From: Negadavirga shengliensis
GTDB taxonomy: Bacteria; Bacteroidota; Bacteroidia; Cytophagales; Cyclobacteriaceae
Assembly: GCF_042652345.1 (NCBI RefSeq)
Contig: NZ_JBHSJJ010000002.1
Coordinates: forward strand, 310,001-374,000
Length of the DNA stretch: 64,000 nucleotides
Reading direction: 5' to 3'
The notes beneath the pieces were generated by a model. That model saw only the letters and a program-made list of their open reading frames with translations, was not told the DNA's origin and did not search any database. Both the position numbers and the translations under genes were made by a program. The stretch's first letter is position 1. Each line of letters begins with the position of its first letter. Of the stretch, positions 41,745-51,068 are shown in pieces.

Positions 41745-44135
41745 TTATGATTTCGTTATTGCCTCTTCCATATTGTATATCGTCTGCACCAACAGCATCA
41801 TGGCTGCCTGGGCTGGTTCCGGAACATCAGACGCCAAAGGGTACTCCCCAACTTTTATAAGTTTTTTGGCCCGGTCATGGTCATCCTTCAGACTTTGCTG
41901 CTGCTCCCTGTAATATCCTTCCAATATCTCCAATTCCTTTTCATCCGCTCTTCGCCCTATGATCAATTGAAAAGCTTTGTGAATTTTCTCCAATTCAGTG
42001 GAAGATTCTTTTAGCAGTTTTGCCGCCAAAACCCTGGAAGCTTCCAATACCGTGGGGTCATTCATCATCACCAACGCCTGCAACGGTGTGTTCGTTTTTG
42101 TCCTTTCTACTTCACATTCATCCCGGTTGCTGGCGTCAAAGAGGATCATGGAGGGTGGCGGAACAGTCCGCTTGATAAAGGTATACAAACCTCTTCGATA
42201 AAGTGCTCCACCCGTATCCTGCTTGTAACTGGACAGATTGCCTCTCCCCGAGGTAGCGGCTTCCCAAAGGCCTTCAGGTTGGTAAGGTTTTACACTTGGT
42301 CCTCCAATCTCAGGAACCAATAACCCGCTGCTGGCCATGACCATATCCCTGATCTCCTCTGCGGATAGTCTGTTACGGGGAAAACGGGCCAATAAACGAT
42401 TATCCGGATCTTTGGCCCTTTTTTTATCGTCCACCACGGAAGACTGTCGGTAGGCAGACGATGTGACAATCTTTCTGATCAGATGATGGATATCCCAGCC
42501 ATTTTCCATAAAATCCACGGCCAGCCAGTCCAGAAGTTCTGGATGAGTGGGCAGCTCCCCCTGCATTCCAAAGTCACCGGTGGTCCCTACCAGGCCTTTT
42601 CCAAAAAACTCCTGCCAGATGCGGTTGACAAATACCCTGGCCGTTAACGGGTTCCTTTGGTCAAAAAGCCATCGGGCCAAGCCCAGCCTGTTTTTCGGGA
42701 AATCGTCTGGAAAAGGAAGAATGGTTTCAGGCGTGCCATGGAAAACCTCCTCTCTATGTGCTTCGTAGTCCCCTCTCTCCAATAAGAACGTTTTTCGCAA
42801 AGTATCCAAATCGCCCATAATGGATACTTTCAATGCCGCCGCTTCAGACGCCAGGGCATGGAAATTATCCCCCTTGTCCACCTCTCCCATAATGGCCTTC
42901 ACCCTGCTGGCCGAATCCGGCATGTTCACAAAAGAGAGGATTCCTTCCACATCCTCATTGGTAATCTCCATTAAGGGGAATTTTGCCGGGCTTTTCTTGG
43001 AAAACCCCGGTCTGGATTCTTCAATACCGTATTCCGCCACATTGTTGAAAAACGCATATAACTGAAAATATTCCTTCTGGGAGATAGGGTCATATTTGTG
43101 GTCATGACATTGAGCACACTCCATGGTGATGCCCAACAAAGCCTTGCCAAGGGTATTGGTCCGGTCCACCACATACATCACCCGGTATTCTTCATCGATG
43201 GCCCCGGACTCCTCCGTGATTTTATGGTTTCTGTTGAACCCCGTAGCCAGCAATTGTTCTTTGGTGGGATTCGGCAACAAGTCCCCTGCAAGCTGCCAGG
43301 TGACGAATTCATCGTAAGCCATATTCTGATTAAACGCATGGATCACCCAGTCTCGCCACGGCCATTGGGTCCGGAAATAATCGTCCTGGTAGCCATGGGA
43401 GTCGGCATAACGGGCCACGTCCATCCAGTGAACAGCCATTTTCTCCCCATAACTTTTTTGGGACAGCAGATGGTCGATAAGCCGCTCCTCCGCGTCAACA
43501 TCGTCATTAGCTAAAAACTTCTCCATCAGTTCCAAACCCGGTGGCAAACCTGTCAGATCAAAACTCAGTCGTCTTAGCAACATTTCCTTACCGGCCAGGG
43601 GATTTGGCTTCAACCCGGCTTTTTCCTGAGCTGCCAAAATAAAATAATCCAGTTCGTTAGAGGGCCATTCCTTGTTTTTTATATCAGGCAAAGGTGTTTT
43701 TTCCGGAGGGACGAAAGCCCAATGCGGCTCGTAAACGGCTCCCTGCCGGATCCACTTTTCGATCATACGGATTTCTCTGTCGCTGAGCTGAAGGTTAGAT
43801 TCAGGAGGAGGCATGACTTCCAGTGGATCCTTTGAAGCAATCCTTCGGTAAGCTTCGGAAACCTTGGGTTTTCCCGGCATGATGGCATGGGCGCCTGGGT
43901 TTTCCTTCAAAGCCGCATAGGCGTCCTCAGCCAAGTCCAGCCTTAGGCCGGCCTCCCTTTTGTTGGCATCGGGACCGTGACAGGTAAAACAGTTCTCAGA
44001 AAGAATGGGACGGACATGCAGGTTGTAACCCACCTCGTCCGGGACCGGGGATTCCCTATGCGGAGCATCCACCCCTCCGCAGGCAAACAAAACGGCCAAA
44101 AACAGTAACCAAAAGAAAGAAAGGCGAGATGACAT
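41745..44135 (-). CDS. PSC1-DUF1549-DUF1553 lipoprotein with planctomycete-type cytochrome c domain
   Basis: A 796-residue lipoprotein (signal ending LAVLFAC) using ATG 44135 rather than TTG 44150. The N-terminal PSC1 haem domain carries SENCFTCHGPDANKREAG and a distal Met in VMPPPES. DUF1549 lies at about 140-350 (ELDYFILAAQEKAGLKPNP, WMDVARYADSHGYQDD, NRNHKITEESGAIDEEYR, CAQCHDHKYDPISQ, a second CxxCH). DUF1553 lies at about 490-760 (RLGLARWLFDQRNPLTARV, RNRLSAEEIRDMVMASSG). The LamG-like module found between these in longer relatives is missing. Haem motifs indicate an extracytoplasmic redox role, but the reaction is unknown. It is the first gene of a two-gene operon with DUF1501. Confidence 0.92.
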   Translation of the reverse strand: MSSRLSFFWLLFLAVLFACGGVDAPHRESPVPDEVGYNLHVRPILSENCFTCHGPDANKREAGLRLDLAEDAYAALKENPGAHAIMPGKPKVSEAYRRIASKDPLEVMPPPESNLQLSDREIRMIEKWIRQGAVYEPHWAFVPPEKTPLPDIKNKEWPSNELDYFILAAQEKAGLKPNPLAGKEMLLRRLSFDLTGLPPGLELMEKFLANDDVDAEERLIDHLLSQKSYGEKMAVHWMDVARYADSHGYQDDYFRTQWPWRDWVIHAFNQNMAYDEFVTWQLAGDLLPNPTKEQLLATGFNRNHKITEESGAIDEEYRVMYVVDRTNTLGKALLGITMECAQCHDHKYDPISQKEYFQLYAFFNNVAEYGIEESRPGFSKKSPAKFPLMEITNEDVEGILSFVNMPDSASRVKAIMGEVDKGDNFHALASEAAALKVSIMGDLDTLRKTFLLERGDYEAHREEVFHGTPETILPFPDDFPKNRLGLARWLFDQRNPLTARVFVNRIWQEFFGKGLVGTTGDFGMQGELPTHPELLDWLAVDFMENGWDIHHLIRKIVTSSAYRQSSVVDDKKRAKDPDNRLLARFPRNRLSAEEIRDMVMASSGLLVPEIGGPSVKPYQPEGLWEAATSGRGNLSSYKQDTGGALYRRGLYTFIKRTVPPPSMILFDASNRDECEVERTKTNTPLQALVMMNDPTVLEASRVLAAKLLKESSTELEKIHKAFQLIIGRRADEKELEILEGYYREQQQSLKDDHDRAKKLIKVGEYPLASDVPEPAQAAMMLLVQTIYNMEEAITKS

Positions 44136-44274
44136 CAATGAAACACCCAATTTGGTTCAACCTTCAATTTAATCATTTTGTATTATATTCCCAGCCAATT
44201 TCGACAAGCGCTTGTCTCACACATGAGCCGTTTGTTATCAGGGAGTGAGGGTTTAGGACCTAGGGCCACCCGTT

Positions 44275-45549
44275 TCATTTCCCCCAGTGCTTGTCCGCAA
44301 ATTCCAGGTACTGTTTCCAATCATAGCGGGTGAGTCCATGTCCGCCGCTTCGTACGTGGTAACCGATGGTCCCCATCACCGGTTGGTCCACGGCGGGCAT
44401 TTCGGATACCGGCATGCCTTCTTTACCAAACAACCCATACACAGGACTGGCTTCCAGCCCGCCCAGGAACTCCCCTTTCGGATCTGCCCAGGTATCTTCC
44501 ACTCCGCTGGCTATGTATACCGGCCGGGGTGCCATCAGGGCAATTAACTGATGCTGATCCACCAGAAGTTCATTTTCCCTATCATTGTAGGATTTAAACC
44601 TGTCTGCAAACCAATGGGGAAAAGCGGTATTGATCCGGCCCACTGTCTCCCCGAATTTTCTCCTGGACAAAGCCGCACCTCCACATCCGGAATTATTGGA
44701 GATCACCATAGCAAACCGCTCATCCAGAGCACCTGCCCATAATGCTGCTTTTCCCAGACGGCTATGTCCCAAAACCGCAACTTTCTTCTTGTCCACACCG
44801 GCGTGGGTTTCCAAATAATCCATCATCCGGGACAATCCCCAGGCCCATCCGGCAATGCTGCCCCAGGAACTGCTGTCCCTTTGCTGCGGATACAATGCAT
44901 GAACGCCGTTTTTAAACCCATCGTCAAAATCGGGGTCCAGTTCACCGTAATACAGGGTAGCCACCCCATAGCCCCTGCCGATGATCTCCTCTACCGGCCA
45001 GGCGTCCTTTCGCAGTCCTCTGCCTTTTTCCGATGCCCTGTTATTTTCAGAATGATAGGTTTCGTTGTTTCTGATCCAGGCCCCGGTCACCAAGATGTCC
45101 TTGTCGTCTGTAACCGTGTGGTTGCCATAAAAATTCAAACCTAAAAATACGGGGGACGCTTTGGCAGATTTCGGCAAATAGAGCAGGACAAACATATCCA
45201 AACTCCTACCCTCCCTGGACAATGTCAATTTGAGTTCCTGTCGTATGGCTGTACCGCCAATGGCAGATTCATTTTTGGAAATCTCCCGCACCTCCATTTT
45301 GCCGTCCCATACAGGGCTGATGCCATACACTTCCCTTTGAAAATATTCGAAAATCTCCTTTTTCCGTTTTTCCCAATCCGAGGTGCTTTTTATGACACTC
45401 CCATCCGTCCGCTGTAAGGGGTCGGGTAATGCATACGGCGGAATTTTGGATTCGTCATAATTGGGAACAAAGTCCCCTTGCGCATGCCCACTGGACAGAA
45501 GGAAAAGAAAAACCGGAACAAGCCACGTGGTTTTCAATAAATTTCTCAT
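44275..45549 (-). CDS. CE15-like glucuronoyl esterase (alpha/beta hydrolase)
   Basis: A 424-residue secreted esterase with a signal peptide ending SSGHAQ. The nucleophile Ser lies in VAVLGHSRLGKAALWAGA, matching the G-x-S-R-x-G-K-A pattern of bacterial CE15 enzymes. ISNNSGCGGAALSRRKFGETV follows, as in the CE15 substrate loop. The His is probably in GYHVRSGGHGLTRYDW near the C-terminus. CE15 enzymes cleave ester links between glucuronic acid and lignin or other alcohols. The gene is upstream of the DUF1549/DUF1501 pair on the same strand (about 140-base gap), consistent with a role in plant or algal polymer use. Confidence 0.85.
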   Translation of the reverse strand: MRNLLKTTWLVPVFLFLLSSGHAQGDFVPNYDESKIPPYALPDPLQRTDGSVIKSTSDWEKRKKEIFEYFQREVYGISPVWDGKMEVREISKNESAIGGTAIRQELKLTLSREGRSLDMFVLLYLPKSAKASPVFLGLNFYGNHTVTDDKDILVTGAWIRNNETYHSENNRASEKGRGLRKDAWPVEEIIGRGYGVATLYYGELDPDFDDGFKNGVHALYPQQRDSSSWGSIAGWAWGLSRMMDYLETHAGVDKKKVAVLGHSRLGKAALWAGALDERFAMVISNNSGCGGAALSRRKFGETVGRINTAFPHWFADRFKSYNDRENELLVDQHQLIALMAPRPVYIASGVEDTWADPKGEFLGGLEASPVYGLFGKEGMPVSEMPAVDQPVMGTIGYHVRSGGHGLTRYDWKQYLEFADKHWGK

Positions 45550-45736
45550 TTGGTTCTAAAGTTGGAATGAATATTAACATGAACCGTTTTCAGGATCACT
45601 GAAAATATCAGGCTATCCTCCTCTTTTTGCTTAAACTATTCATACTCAAACACTAGCCACATTATTTACAGAAAGATTCCATTTTATTTTTTCTACTGCA
45701 AATCATATACGGTATTTTTGCCAAAAAATCACATAA

Positions 45737-46465
45737 ATGGTTGTATTCAGGTATATATACAGTGCCTATTCATTGCTAATGTTCAGTTTGCTGATGGTGA
45801 TTTTCAGTCCCTTCATTCTGATTCCGCTTTTCGTCTCTCCAAGAGGAAGCAAGACCGCTTTTTTTTTCGTCAGATTATGGGACAATTTTTGGTCTTTCAT
45901 GGTGGGAATAAGGTACAGGATTCACGGAAAGGAACACATTGACCGCCTTCAGCCCTACATATATATTTTCAATCACCGGTCCTACCTGGATGCGCCGGTG
46001 ATCCCGATGGCCATCCCACAGGATATCCGTGCATTGGGCAAGAAGGAGTTGGCCAAAATCCCCGTGTTTGGATTGCTTGTCTCCCGCCTGGCTGTTTGGG
46101 TGGACCGAAAGGACCCGAAGTCCAGGGAAAAAAGCATCGGTCAACTTAAAAACTTCCTGCATAAAGGACATTCTATCATCGTGGCGCCGGAAGGTACCCG
46201 GAATGATACCGGGTATGCGCTGCTCCCGTTTTACACGGGCGCGTTCAGGCTTGCTGTTGAAACGCAGGTTCCTATAATCCCGATGGCGGTCATCGGTGCT
46301 GACAAGTTGCTTCCCAAGGGAACATTGCTGATGAGGCCGGGTACCATCCATATTTACTTTTCATCACCTATCTATCCGGATAAGGCAGAAAATACGCTGG
46401 CAGTGGAAACCCTGAAGGAAAAATGTTTCAACCGCCTTGAAGCCATGATCCTGACCCATGAGTGA
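45737..46465 (+). CDS. plsC: 1-acyl-sn-glycerol-3-phosphate acyltransferase (PlsC family)
   Basis: A 242-residue membrane-associated acyltransferase. An N-terminal hydrophobic segment spans about 5-30. Motif I NHRSYLD (HX4D) gives the catalytic His/Asp, and motif III is APEGTRNDTGY. The VPIIPMAVIGADKLLPKG region is motif IV-like. It makes phosphatidic acid from lysophosphatidic acid. It is followed after 23 bases by a methyltransferase gene on the same strand, so the pair may be co-transcribed; PlsC-like proteins can also make ornithine or other lipids. Confidence 0.92.
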   Translation: MVVFRYIYSAYSLLMFSLLMVIFSPFILIPLFVSPRGSKTAFFFVRLWDNFWSFMVGIRYRIHGKEHIDRLQPYIYIFNHRSYLDAPVIPMAIPQDIRALGKKELAKIPVFGLLVSRLAVWVDRKDPKSREKSIGQLKNFLHKGHSIIVAPEGTRNDTGYALLPFYTGAFRLAVETQVPIIPMAVIGADKLLPKGTLLMRPGTIHIYFSSPIYPDKAENTLAVETLKEKCFNRLEAMILTHE

Positions 46466-46488
46466 AAGCCCGATAAATTAATGCCCGT

Positions 46489-47259
46489 ATGAAAGACCGG
46501 ACCCAAAAGGAGTTTCACCGCTCCCTTGACATCATTGACAAGGAACTCGAAAAACACATTCCCGGAATACTGGAGGGTCTATGGGAGCTTGGGAGTATGC
46601 CCGAATATATGATCGATCTGATGGACACCCACATAAAATCCAATTTTTTTACGGTGACGGATTTTGGCTGTGGAAAAGGCGCCGTTCTTATCCAGCTTGC
46701 AGAAAAGTTTGATTTTGAGGGATTGGGAATCGATATGGTACCGGAATTCATCGCTTCTGCAAAAAAATATGCAAGAGAACACGATGTAGATCATTCCCTT
46801 GAATTTATGTGTGGCAACTTTGTGTCCATCCTGCCCACGATCAAAAATCAGGACCTGGTCATTTACGGTTATGAATCAGATATCTTGGGCGATTTGAAAA
46901 CAACGCTTCATCAATTGCGCACTTGTGTAAAGGATAACGGTTATATGATGATCGAATACATTTTTTTGGATAATTCCCAAAAAGGGAAAATCGATGGTTT
47001 AACAGAAAAGGAACTGCTTCGGGTAATAAAAGAAAGTAATTGTAAACTCATAGGCAGAAGGGATTGGGACAGGGAAAGGGTAAAGGGGGTTAACCGGAGC
47101 AACAATGCCCTTATTCGGCAAAATGTAGCATCGCTCATTGAAAAGTATCCCGAAAATGCTAACCTGTTTGAAAACTATTTCCGAAACCAGCTGGAGGAGT
47201 GTGATGCGCTGGAAAATTTTTTCACCTGTACAACAATGTTATTGAGAAAGACATTATAG
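46489..47259 (+). CDS. Class I SAM-dependent methyltransferase
   Basis: A 256-residue Rossmann-fold methyltransferase. Motif I is TVTDFGCGKGAVLIQLAEKF, followed by an acidic end of strand 2 (GLGIDMVPEF) and a motif II-like QDLVIYGYESD. A C-terminal helical part (about 185-256) may recognise substrate. The substrate is not identifiable. It follows PlsC by 23 bases, which hints at lipid or envelope modification but proves nothing. Confidence 0.82.
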   Translation: MKDRTQKEFHRSLDIIDKELEKHIPGILEGLWELGSMPEYMIDLMDTHIKSNFFTVTDFGCGKGAVLIQLAEKFDFEGLGIDMVPEFIASAKKYAREHDVDHSLEFMCGNFVSILPTIKNQDLVIYGYESDILGDLKTTLHQLRTCVKDNGYMMIEYIFLDNSQKGKIDGLTEKELLRVIKESNCKLIGRRDWDRERVKGVNRSNNALIRQNVASLIEKYPENANLFENYFRNQLEECDALENFFTCTTMLLRKTL

Positions 47260-47694
47260 TACTTTTGTATTTCGTCTGCCCAGCTCCAAGCCACAGCCTG
47301 TCCGTTAACTGATCCGTCCCCGAACACGAGTTGTTCGAAACCGTACACAATACCGCCACGACTTCCCTGAAAAAAATTCTTCACAAAAATTTATGTATTT
47401 TTTTATTTCACTCCGGTGTAAGGCCCCGCTTCCTTTAGTAAAAGTCATTTTACACGCTTTTCACCCGAAACTTGTCCGAATGGGGCGCAATCGCCTGTCC
47501 AAGTGTTTCATTTGCGGACACATCACTTTGTTTTATAGCTGTGCCAAAATATTATTCACCAAATACAATTTTATGTTCAATGTGTCAGAATAAAAAATGT
47601 AAATACATAAAAATACCTCCACAAAATTCCTGGCCTCTTTTTGGCAATTGGTTTTTCAGACAACAATTAATTCAAACATAAACTCAACCACATC
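47260..47694. other. Non-coding gap
   Basis: About 435 bases, AT-rich toward the right, where the promoter of the small secreted protein should lie. A 69-codon minus-strand frame at 47175-47384 overlaps the methyltransferase end and has no recognised family; it was not called. No strong hairpin or RNA gene was seen. Confidence 0.4.
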
Positions 47695-48270
47695 ATGAAA
47701 ACCTTATTCACTGTTTTATTTGCTTCTGTCCTCTTCTCATTTGCCAGTGCCAGCCCCATCAACAAGGAACTTCAGGAAAGCACTTCTGTAAAATCAGAAA
47801 ACCAAAAAATACACGTAACGTTCACCGCCCCTATGGAAAAGGTAGCCGTCCGCATCAAAGACAAAAATGGGAAAACTTTGGCCCGGAAAACCTATAAAAC
47901 CAAAGAACCGGTAACCATTCCATATGACCTGTCACTGCTTCCTGAGAGCGTATATACCGTGGAAGTGAGCAATGGCGAAGAAAAAGCGACGTATACCGTC
48001 GAAAACAAAAAGGCCCCTGCCCTGCCACTGATGGCCTATGGAAAAAAGAAATCAGACAATGTGGTTTCCCTGTTGGTGGTAGGTCTGACCAAGCCGGGTA
48101 CTGAAGTAGCGTTTTATGACGAATCCGGTACCAAAATAAAAACCGATTATGTCAGGCAATCGGAGGGGTTCAGACGGGACTATCGCTTCCAAAACCTTAG
48201 AAATGAACTGTCCCATATGGTGGTGACTGACGCTCAAGGCAGGGTTAAGACCATCCAATTGGCCGACTGA
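47695..48270 (+). CDS. Small secreted beta-rich protein, unknown function
   Basis: A 191-residue protein with a clear signal peptide (MKTLFTVLFASVLFSFASAS). The mature part looks like two beta-sandwich modules of about 75 residues: VHITF-type strands such as KIHVTFTAPMEKVAVRIKDK ending VEVSNGEEKATYTV, then VVSLLVVGLTKPGTEVAFYD ending VVTDAQGRVKTIQL. No catalytic or metal-binding motif, lipobox or sorting domain was recognised. It is a single gene with its own terminator at 48300. Similar secreted Bacteroidota proteins are usually of unknown function. Confidence 0.8.
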   Translation: MKTLFTVLFASVLFSFASASPINKELQESTSVKSENQKIHVTFTAPMEKVAVRIKDKNGKTLARKTYKTKEPVTIPYDLSLLPESVYTVEVSNGEEKATYTVENKKAPALPLMAYGKKKSDNVVSLLVVGLTKPGTEVAFYDESGTKIKTDYVRQSEGFRRDYRFQNLRNELSHMVVTDAQGRVKTIQLAD

Positions 48271-48299
48271 GCCATACAGGAGTTAGATATTCATTCTCT

Positions 48300-48337
48300 G
48301 GGCTGGCTATATTCGCCAGCCCTGTTTCATTTTTTTC
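48300..48337 (+). terminator. Rho-independent terminator
   Basis: A perfect 8-bp stem GGGCTGGC/GCCAGCCC with a seven-base loop (48300-48322) followed by a T-rich run to 48336. It lies between the convergent small secreted protein and the Mg2+ ATPase and clearly serves the plus-strand gene. Confidence 0.85.
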
Positions 48338-48348
48338 AACGGGTTCCG

Positions 48349-50880
48349 TCAATAACTAAGCTTCTTAAAGAGTATCTTTTTGGTCATTTCCCCTGCCCAG
48401 GCATAAACAATAGCAATAGACAGCATGGTCACCAAAACTTCGAGGGGAATAGCCGTGAAACCCAATGAAGTTGAAAAAGGCATATACGGAATGACCAAGA
48501 CAGTAATAATTACCAAAATAGCAGACCAAAATAGAAACTTACCCATCTTGCTTTTAAAGAACAGTCTCCTTGTTCGGATGACAAATAAAATCAGCAGTTC
48601 GGTAATTACGGACTCAATAAACCATCCTGTACGGAAGATTTCCGGGCTTGCTCGAAACACAAATACCAATACTGCAAAAGTAAGAAAATCAAACACCGAA
48701 CTCTGAAAACCGAAAACCATCATGAATTTCCGGAGAAAACCTATATCCCAACGCCTGGGCTTTTCTAGCAACTCTTCATCCACCCTGTCGGCAGCAATGC
48801 TTAAAGCCGGGATATCTGTCAAGAAATTGGTCAGCAATATCTGAGAAGGCAAAAGCGGGAGAAAGGGTAACCAAATGGATGCTCCTGCCATGCTGAACAT
48901 GTTGCCGAAATTGGCGCTTAAGGTTATAAATATATATTTAAGGGTATTTTGATAGGTCTTTCTCCCTTCCATTATACCGTCTTTCAACACATCGAGTTCC
49001 TTTTCCAACAAAATAAGGTCCGCCGCTTCCTTGGCCACGTCTACGGCATTGTTGACAGAAACCCCCACATCCGCCGCCCTTAAGGCAGTGGCGTCATTGA
49101 TCCCATCCCCCACATAACCGACTATGTGCCCCCTCTTCTGAAGTGCCCTTACTATTCTTTCTTTTTGGGAAGGTTCGGTTTCGGCAAAAATATCCATTTT
49201 ATCCACCTTCGCGACGATGGCTTCATCGCTGAGTGAATGAAGCTCCTTTCCCGAAATGATTTTTTTTGGGGAGATCCCGATTTGAACAGCAATGTTCTTG
49301 GCAATCAATGTATTGTCGCCGGTAATAATCTTCAGTTGGACATTTTTGTCTTTTAGACCCCCGATCACTTCACGGATGTCAGCCTTAAGGGGATCGTGCA
49401 AAAGCACATATCCCAAAAAGACCATCCCGACCTCATCATCCTTGGTAATAAGCGGATCCCCGGTCACATCTTTGTAGCAAATACCGATAGTGCGAAACCC
49501 CTCTGCGCTGAATTTTTTAAAATCCTGATTGATTTTATCATGGAATTGCGCTATCTCTACCAGTCTTCCATCATCCATCAGGGCTTTGTCAGACACTTCA
49601 ATTATATTTTTTAAGGCCCCTTTTGTAATCATGATGTTACCTTCCCCCTCCTTTGTTACCACTATGCTCAGCCGTTTGCGGATAAAATCAAAGGGTATTT
49701 CGTCAACCTTTTGGTAACCGGAAATATCTGTGACTGCCTGTTCCCGCAAGGCAACATCCATGGGATTGGGATATCCTGTCTCATACCAGGCGTTGAGGAA
49801 GGCGAATTTCCGGATAAGGGTATTTTCCTGCCCGGATATGGAAACATAGGAATGTACTTTTACTTCCCCCTCGCTAAGTGTTCCCGTCTTGTCAGAACAC
49901 AATACGTCCATTGCACCCAGGTTCTGGATGGCAGAGAGCTTTTTTACTATGACATTTTTTTTGGCCATTCTCTTGGCACCACTGGAAAGGGTAATTGTCA
50001 AAACTGCGGGCAACATTTCAGGGGTGAGTCCCAAGGACAAGGCCAGTGCGAACAAAATGCTCGTCAAAGCATCTTTACCTGTCCAAATATTGATAAATAC
50101 GATGATTCCGGCAATCAGCAATGCCATTCTCATCAACATATATCCAAAACGGTTGATGCCTTTTTCAAAGGCGGTTTCCTCCATATTTACCCTCAACCCA
50201 GCTTCGATTTCCCCCATAAAGGTGTCCGCACCGGTAAATACCGCTACAGCTGTAGCTGTTCCGCTGATCACATGTGTCCCTTTGAAAACCGAATTCTGCC
50301 GGTTGATAAGGGGGGAATCCGCGGGGATCTTTCCTGCTCTTTTTTCGGAGGGAAACGACTCACCTGTCAATACAGCCTCATTGACAAAAAAATCCTTCAG
50401 TTCAAGAATCAAGGCATCGGCAGGAATAATGTTCCCTGCCTCCAGAAGCAGGATATCCCCCACCACCACTTCTTGCATCGGCACTGCCATTATCTCGTTC
50501 TCCCGCTTAACCCGGGACTTTGACACCAACAAAGCCTTAAGTTTTTCAGCAGCACGGGTGGCTTTCCTCTCTTGATAAAAGCCCAGCATGCCGGACATAA
50601 ACAGCATGCTGAAAATGATGGCGGATTCGGTATATTCTTCGAGAAAAAGTGCAAAAACCAAAGCGAACAAAAGCAGCAACGTCAATGGGTTTTTGAATTG
50701 TGAGGCAAAAAGGAAAATTTCCCTTATGAGCGCTGATCTCATCGGAGAAACGGGTTTTGGTTTGCGCATCGCCACATCCGAAAGCGACAGCCCGGAAGAT
50801 GATGTATCCAGCCGAAGCATGACTTCTTCCGGGGTCATGGACCAAAAAGGAAAACCGGCCTTTGACTTATTTTTTTTCAC
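48349..50880 (-). CDS. mgtA: Magnesium-translocating P-type ATPase (MgtA/MgtB type)
   Basis: An 843-residue P3B-type ATPase that imports Mg2+ at the inner membrane. The phosphorylated Asp is in VLCSDKTGTLSEGE. The actuator motif TGES is in VLTGESFPSEK, and hinge motifs are IITGDNTLIAKN and GYVGDGINDATALRAADVG. About ten helices are predicted; the C-terminal LLPSQILLTNFLTDIPALSIAAD is typical of MgtA. It starts at GTG 50880. The protein is slightly short of E. coli MgtA (about 898), with a reduced N-terminus. No Mg2+ riboswitch was recognised in the short upstream gap. Confidence 0.95.
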   Translation of the reverse strand: MKKNKSKAGFPFWSMTPEEVMLRLDTSSSGLSLSDVAMRKPKPVSPMRSALIREIFLFASQFKNPLTLLLLFALVFALFLEEYTESAIIFSMLFMSGMLGFYQERKATRAAEKLKALLVSKSRVKRENEIMAVPMQEVVVGDILLLEAGNIIPADALILELKDFFVNEAVLTGESFPSEKRAGKIPADSPLINRQNSVFKGTHVISGTATAVAVFTGADTFMGEIEAGLRVNMEETAFEKGINRFGYMLMRMALLIAGIIVFINIWTGKDALTSILFALALSLGLTPEMLPAVLTITLSSGAKRMAKKNVIVKKLSAIQNLGAMDVLCSDKTGTLSEGEVKVHSYVSISGQENTLIRKFAFLNAWYETGYPNPMDVALREQAVTDISGYQKVDEIPFDFIRKRLSIVVTKEGEGNIMITKGALKNIIEVSDKALMDDGRLVEIAQFHDKINQDFKKFSAEGFRTIGICYKDVTGDPLITKDDEVGMVFLGYVLLHDPLKADIREVIGGLKDKNVQLKIITGDNTLIAKNIAVQIGISPKKIISGKELHSLSDEAIVAKVDKMDIFAETEPSQKERIVRALQKRGHIVGYVGDGINDATALRAADVGVSVNNAVDVAKEAADLILLEKELDVLKDGIMEGRKTYQNTLKYIFITLSANFGNMFSMAGASIWLPFLPLLPSQILLTNFLTDIPALSIAADRVDEELLEKPRRWDIGFLRKFMMVFGFQSSVFDFLTFAVLVFVFRASPEIFRTGWFIESVITELLILFVIRTRRLFFKSKMGKFLFWSAILVIITVLVIPYMPFSTSLGFTAIPLEVLVTMLSIAIVYAWAGEMTKKILFKKLSY

Positions 50881-51068
50881 AATTAATAGTTAAAATTAAA
50901 ATGGCTATATGCCCGGGTTCTCTTCCCCCAAAATGCCATTCCTACTAAAGTAATTTACAAAAAATCCCCTCCGGTTTTTAATATCTACCCCATAATTTCC
51001 ATATTTACGCTAGAAAAAGGAATCATGTTGGTTTAATTATTTAAATAGCAACAATCGGAATCGGATAT

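Noticed and set aside
47175..47384. 69-codon minus-strand frame
   Set aside because: Overlaps the methyltransferase gene's end and no family could be recognised; may be a remnant but evidence is too weak.
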